Both the position numbers and the translations under genes were made by a program. A stretch of DNA of 64,000 bases from Lingula anatina (Eukaryota > Brachiopoda > Lingulata > Lingulida > Lingulidae), in NCBI RefSeq assembly GCF_001039355.2, contig NW_019775491.1, positions 124,001 through 188,000 on the forward strand, in the 5' to 3' direction. The notes under the pieces were generated by a model. That model was given only the letters and a program-made list of their open reading frames with translations. It made no database searches and was not told the origin of the DNA. Below are positions 60,878 through 64,000 of the stretch, piece after piece (positions within the stretch are counted from its first letter, which is position 1; each line of letters opens with the position of its first letter).

Positions 60878-63800
60878 TTAGGAATCTGTTGCTTTGTAGT
60901 GATCGTCATCAATTGTGGAATAGATGTGCCCTTCACTGCTTAGAAATTCGATAGCACTCCTGAAAGAAAATTAACTTTTTTTTGACAAACTATGCACATT
61001 TTTTAATCTATCACTCTTGACACTTTACACTTTCATGTGACAGGTAAACGTATTAAAACAAAATCTGCGTACATAAAAATTTATCATACCTTAACTGGGA
61101 ACAACACTGAAATAGTAAACTACAGAGAATACCAAAGTGAAGTAATTCAAAACAAACAAAAAACAGCAACTTAAAAGCAAAAGAAAAATAGTTTAAATGA
61201 CTAGTCACAACAGCCAAATAGCTCCATAGTGATTTGAGCTATTGCAGCAAAATTATCCAATAAATGAAAACTACCTGATGGCTTTCTCCGTCAGACCTTC
61301 CAGTTGTTTTGCTATTTCATAAACACTCACACCTTGCTCGTCTCGACAGTCACTTATTGTCTGTGCTACCTGGAAATGATCAATCAAACTATCTCAGTTC
61401 AAGTTACATAACACATGATATACAAGCCCGAGAAAAGGTCCTACAATAATCAATATTGTCCATACTTCCTATTATTTTTATGATACATGTTATATTTATG
61501 AATGCGTAAATCTGCAAGTTTTACATTAAATCTAAATCCAAGTAAGCCAAAGGCTATCAATTTTGGTTTTGATTAGTTCAAAAAACACTCCCTCTTTTTT
61601 TCAATGCTGTAACTGTACCAGTTATCAATATAGTCTTATTTTAGCGCACATGATTTGGCCATCAATATTTTAAGTTAAATTCTTTAACATTAAAACATGG
61701 CTCTTTTCCAAAATTGTTTAATATGATTTTGTTACCTGAAGGAAAAAAACATTTTGCTTTTTAACAGCTTTTTACTACAGAAATCAGAATGCACATGTTA
61801 CTGCATTTTATCTCACAAGGGGGCATTCTGTTTGGTTCTGTTGAGCTAACACACAGTTCATCTTTTCATGAGGCTTTTTTCTTTTCTTTTTTTTTTTTTT
61901 GAAATATGCACATAACAATTTTAATGTCAACAAATATTTATTTGCCACTCTTAACGTTAAGAGTAGAAAATTATAATAAATTACCTTTGCGGTCATGAGT
62001 AAACAATTATTTACATTATAACAAGACTTAGAAGCTGGAATTTGACACTGAACAATAGGTTGTTATGAAAAAAGAGAAAGCTTCCACATGCTTCTACCTG
62101 ACAATAACAAGATCTCCTCTGACTAGAAAATAAATTGGCAAGTAACATTTGCAACAACAAATATGGGACTTGAGTTGTTTGAAACATCCAAGATTTAAAC
62201 ACTTTTTCTTCCAAAACCTGTGTTGTTGAATTAATTAACCCCAAAATTGTGTTAGATGAGTGTAAATGCTGGGGTAGTGCTAGTAATTTTTTCACTTAGC
62301 CAAATCACTACTTTTTCATTACTATTTTTGCAAAACGGTTTAAATTTGACTAAAACCAAATCAAACCAAGCCTATTTTGTTTGGCCAATTTAAGTCAGTT
62401 TTAGCATTTGGCTTAATTGGCAAGTGTTAGCGCTACCCCAGAAATGGTTGTGTTAAGATTTTTTTTCAACTCTACATCCAAAACTATTCAGTAAGGACAA
62501 TTCAAGGTGAAGTATTCACTGAGCATAAGCAGTTCAACTTCAGGCATATCTAAGCAATAACCTCTTTCTCTCTAGGTCATTGGACACTGACCTGTGAAAA
62601 ATGATGACCCACTGAAACACATGTCAGAGCATGAGGAGTCAGACATCTACTGAATCGGCCCACTTTGTAGGTACTAGTTAATTATGTAAGACCTTTTATC
62701 TTCACAGAGACAAGATAGGAAGCTGTCAATTTTACCTGTGCTTGTATTGGTGTGAGTCCATTGGCTGGAATGCTGCCCTGGGCCCCAGAGTATGTGTTAT
62801 CAGCTGCCACAGTCTTAGCAGGAGCATCCTGTAAAGATAAGCAATATTCCACTTATCATGACCAGTAACAGACAAATTGATTATTTTTTTATTATTTTTA
62901 CAAACACTTTTTGGGATATTATCCTAAAACACAGGGGGGTCGTGCAGAAATAAAATATGGGAAACATTATATCACTCCACTTGTCTTACCTTGCCTTATA
63001 ATGCTCGACATTTTAATTTTAAAAAAGTATCTCCCCCCCCCCCCCCAAAAAAAAAAAAAAAACACTCCCACTTACACAATAAGAGCAATACATAAAATTT
63101 CACTTACACCTGCTTCCATTTGCATTTTGGATGCCATGTGGGCTTGCATGACCTCTAGAATGTGTGTCGTTAACTCATTCATATCCGTTACTGGCTGGAT
63201 CCTGAAAGCAACCACATTTTTCTTGCCTTGGAAAGCACGGATATGACCGAATAACCTCACATAGGTATTTTCTCGTACAGATCGTATCCTCTCTGCTTCT
63301 TCTGAATTGGCTTCCTGTTGAAAAAGTTATTTAGTTTAGCCAGTTCTTTAAGACAGAATCCAACCAGACAATGGTAGTCTTTCATAAAGGCATTAACATA
63401 AAAAACATCCATCAATCTTTCCAACTGTGATGTACTACAGTGTGTTGAAGAAAAAGGTTCTTTCAAGATAATATGCTTCTACCAATTAACTACATGAGAA
63501 GAAAAAGCAGACCTTTTAGAAAATCCTCAAAATGCAAGCACTGATGAATTGCATCCCTTAGGGGAAATTTCCTATAGACCCAAAATTTGATATGGTCCCA
63601 TAGTGCCCTTTAGGAAATTGGCCCTAAATTCTATAGGTCTTCTGGTGTTCTTTAGGAAGTTGGCACATATCCCGTTCTATTTGAATTCTATAGGGCATCC
63701 AATAGGTCTACTATTGAGTCCTCTAGGAAATTTTTCTATGGACAGCTCTGTATGGGGGTCCTGGGGGCATAACTACAATACTGAAGTATATCTATCTCCA

Positions 63801-63962
63801 GATAAACCTGAAAGACTTCCATCTGTATTTAAAAACCAACTAACTTACATCAATGTCAACAAACTGCCTGACGTCCATGGGAGGACCCGTTAAGTCATCA
63901 ATTGTGTAGTCCATTCTGTTACTGCCCTGTTGCACTGACCTGACCAATCCAACTATTGTTAC
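60878..63962 (-). CDS. RPA2: Replication protein A 32-kDa subunit, C-terminal 196 aa (partial)
   Basis: RPA2 is the middle subunit of the single-strand DNA-binding RPA trimer used in replication and repair. Visible exons: 63962..63849, 63314..63108, 62828..62736, 61369..61275, 60959..60878, all in phase. The start exon(s), with the phosphorylated Ser-rich N-terminus and the first OB-fold strands, lie beyond the right edge. Family blocks seen: [58 protein letters not shown] and [17 protein letters not shown], which finish the OB fold; then a flexible linker ([20 protein letters not shown]); then the winged-helix domain that binds repair partners ([20 protein letters not shown] and [20 protein letters not shown]), ending DS. 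The stop is at 60878-60880. Confidence 0.94.
62269..62441. mobile_element. 173-bp foldback element with AAATG target duplication
   Basis: The ends are CTGGGGTAGTGCTA and TAGCGCTACCCCAG, inverted copies with one mismatch. The arms continue with AAGCCAAAT / ACTTAGCCAAAT blocks. The five bases AAATG occur at both edges (62264-62268 and 62442-62446). It lies in an RPA2 intron. Confidence 0.65.
63590..63745. repeat. Imperfect internal repeats in an RPA2 intron
   Basis: Recurring words TTTAGGAAATTGG, TTTAGGAAGTTGG and TCTAGGAAATTT, interleaved with ATTCTATAGG, suggest a decayed minisatellite or local duplications. Confidence 0.4.
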
Positions 63963-64000
63963 CTAAAAATATTTAAAAAACACACTTCATTAAAAGTTCA
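63963..64000. other. RPA2 intron running off the window
   Basis: AT-rich sequence before the last visible RPA2 acceptor. Confidence 0.6.

Noticed and set aside
1-64000. CRISPR arrays, bacterial operons, prophage or integrated virus
   Set aside because: No regularly spaced direct repeats, no prokaryotic gene layout and no viral polymerase, capsid or integrase-like frame were seen. The gene structure is eukaryotic throughout.

Overview
This window is animal nuclear DNA. It is AT-rich, its genes are split by many short GT-AG introns, and the families are purely metazoan (TRAF with a CARD, BTB-zinc finger, RAD23, RPA2, SLC25, TRMT13, RING-CH ligase). Frequent TACATGTA-like words, many small foldback elements and dense introns suggest a marine invertebrate (a lophotrochozoan or non-vertebrate deuterostome). 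The sequence does not fix the phylum. Four single N bases (30816, 32150, 49869, 56307) show it is assembled contig sequence with closed gaps.

Layout. 1-2748: no recognisable gene. 2749-4420 (+): two-exon gene for an unrecognised 317-aa charged protein. 5306-6244 (-): tentative terminal exons of a small membrane protein. 6495-10599 (+): four-exon gene for a 252-aa single-pass membrane protein with a small cysteine-rich ectodomain. 10.6-15.2 kb: mostly transposon debris, including three ~260-270-bp foldback elements with TTA-type flanks. 16607-21363 (-): CARD-TRAF protein. 22873-26373 (+): mitochondrial carrier. 29278-36371 (-): TRMT13 tRNA 2'-O-methyltransferase with an internal ~1.3-kb direct duplication. 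36685-41975 (+): RAD23. 43067-45426 (-): BTB-zinc finger factor. 52968-56049 (+): RING-CH (MARCH) E3 ligase. 60878-63962 (-): 3' part of RPA2, running off the right edge.

I rebuilt the exon chains by hand from splice sites and reading phase. For the unknown 317-aa gene, the membrane protein, CARD-TRAF, SLC25, TRMT13, RAD23, BTB-ZF and MARCH the summed coding length is an exact multiple of three with one stop; RPA2 is consistent over its visible part.

From the TRAF gene rightwards the genes alternate in orientation: TRAF/SLC25 divergent, SLC25/TRMT13 convergent, TRMT13/RAD23 divergent with only ~310 bp between start codons, RAD23/BTB-ZF convergent, BTB-ZF/MARCH divergent, MARCH/RPA2 convergent. 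RAD23 and RPA2 both act in nucleotide excision repair, but nothing here suggests more than chance proximity. The most notable items are the RING-less CARD-TRAF fusion, the broken duplicated TRMT13 exons, and the cluster of foldback elements.
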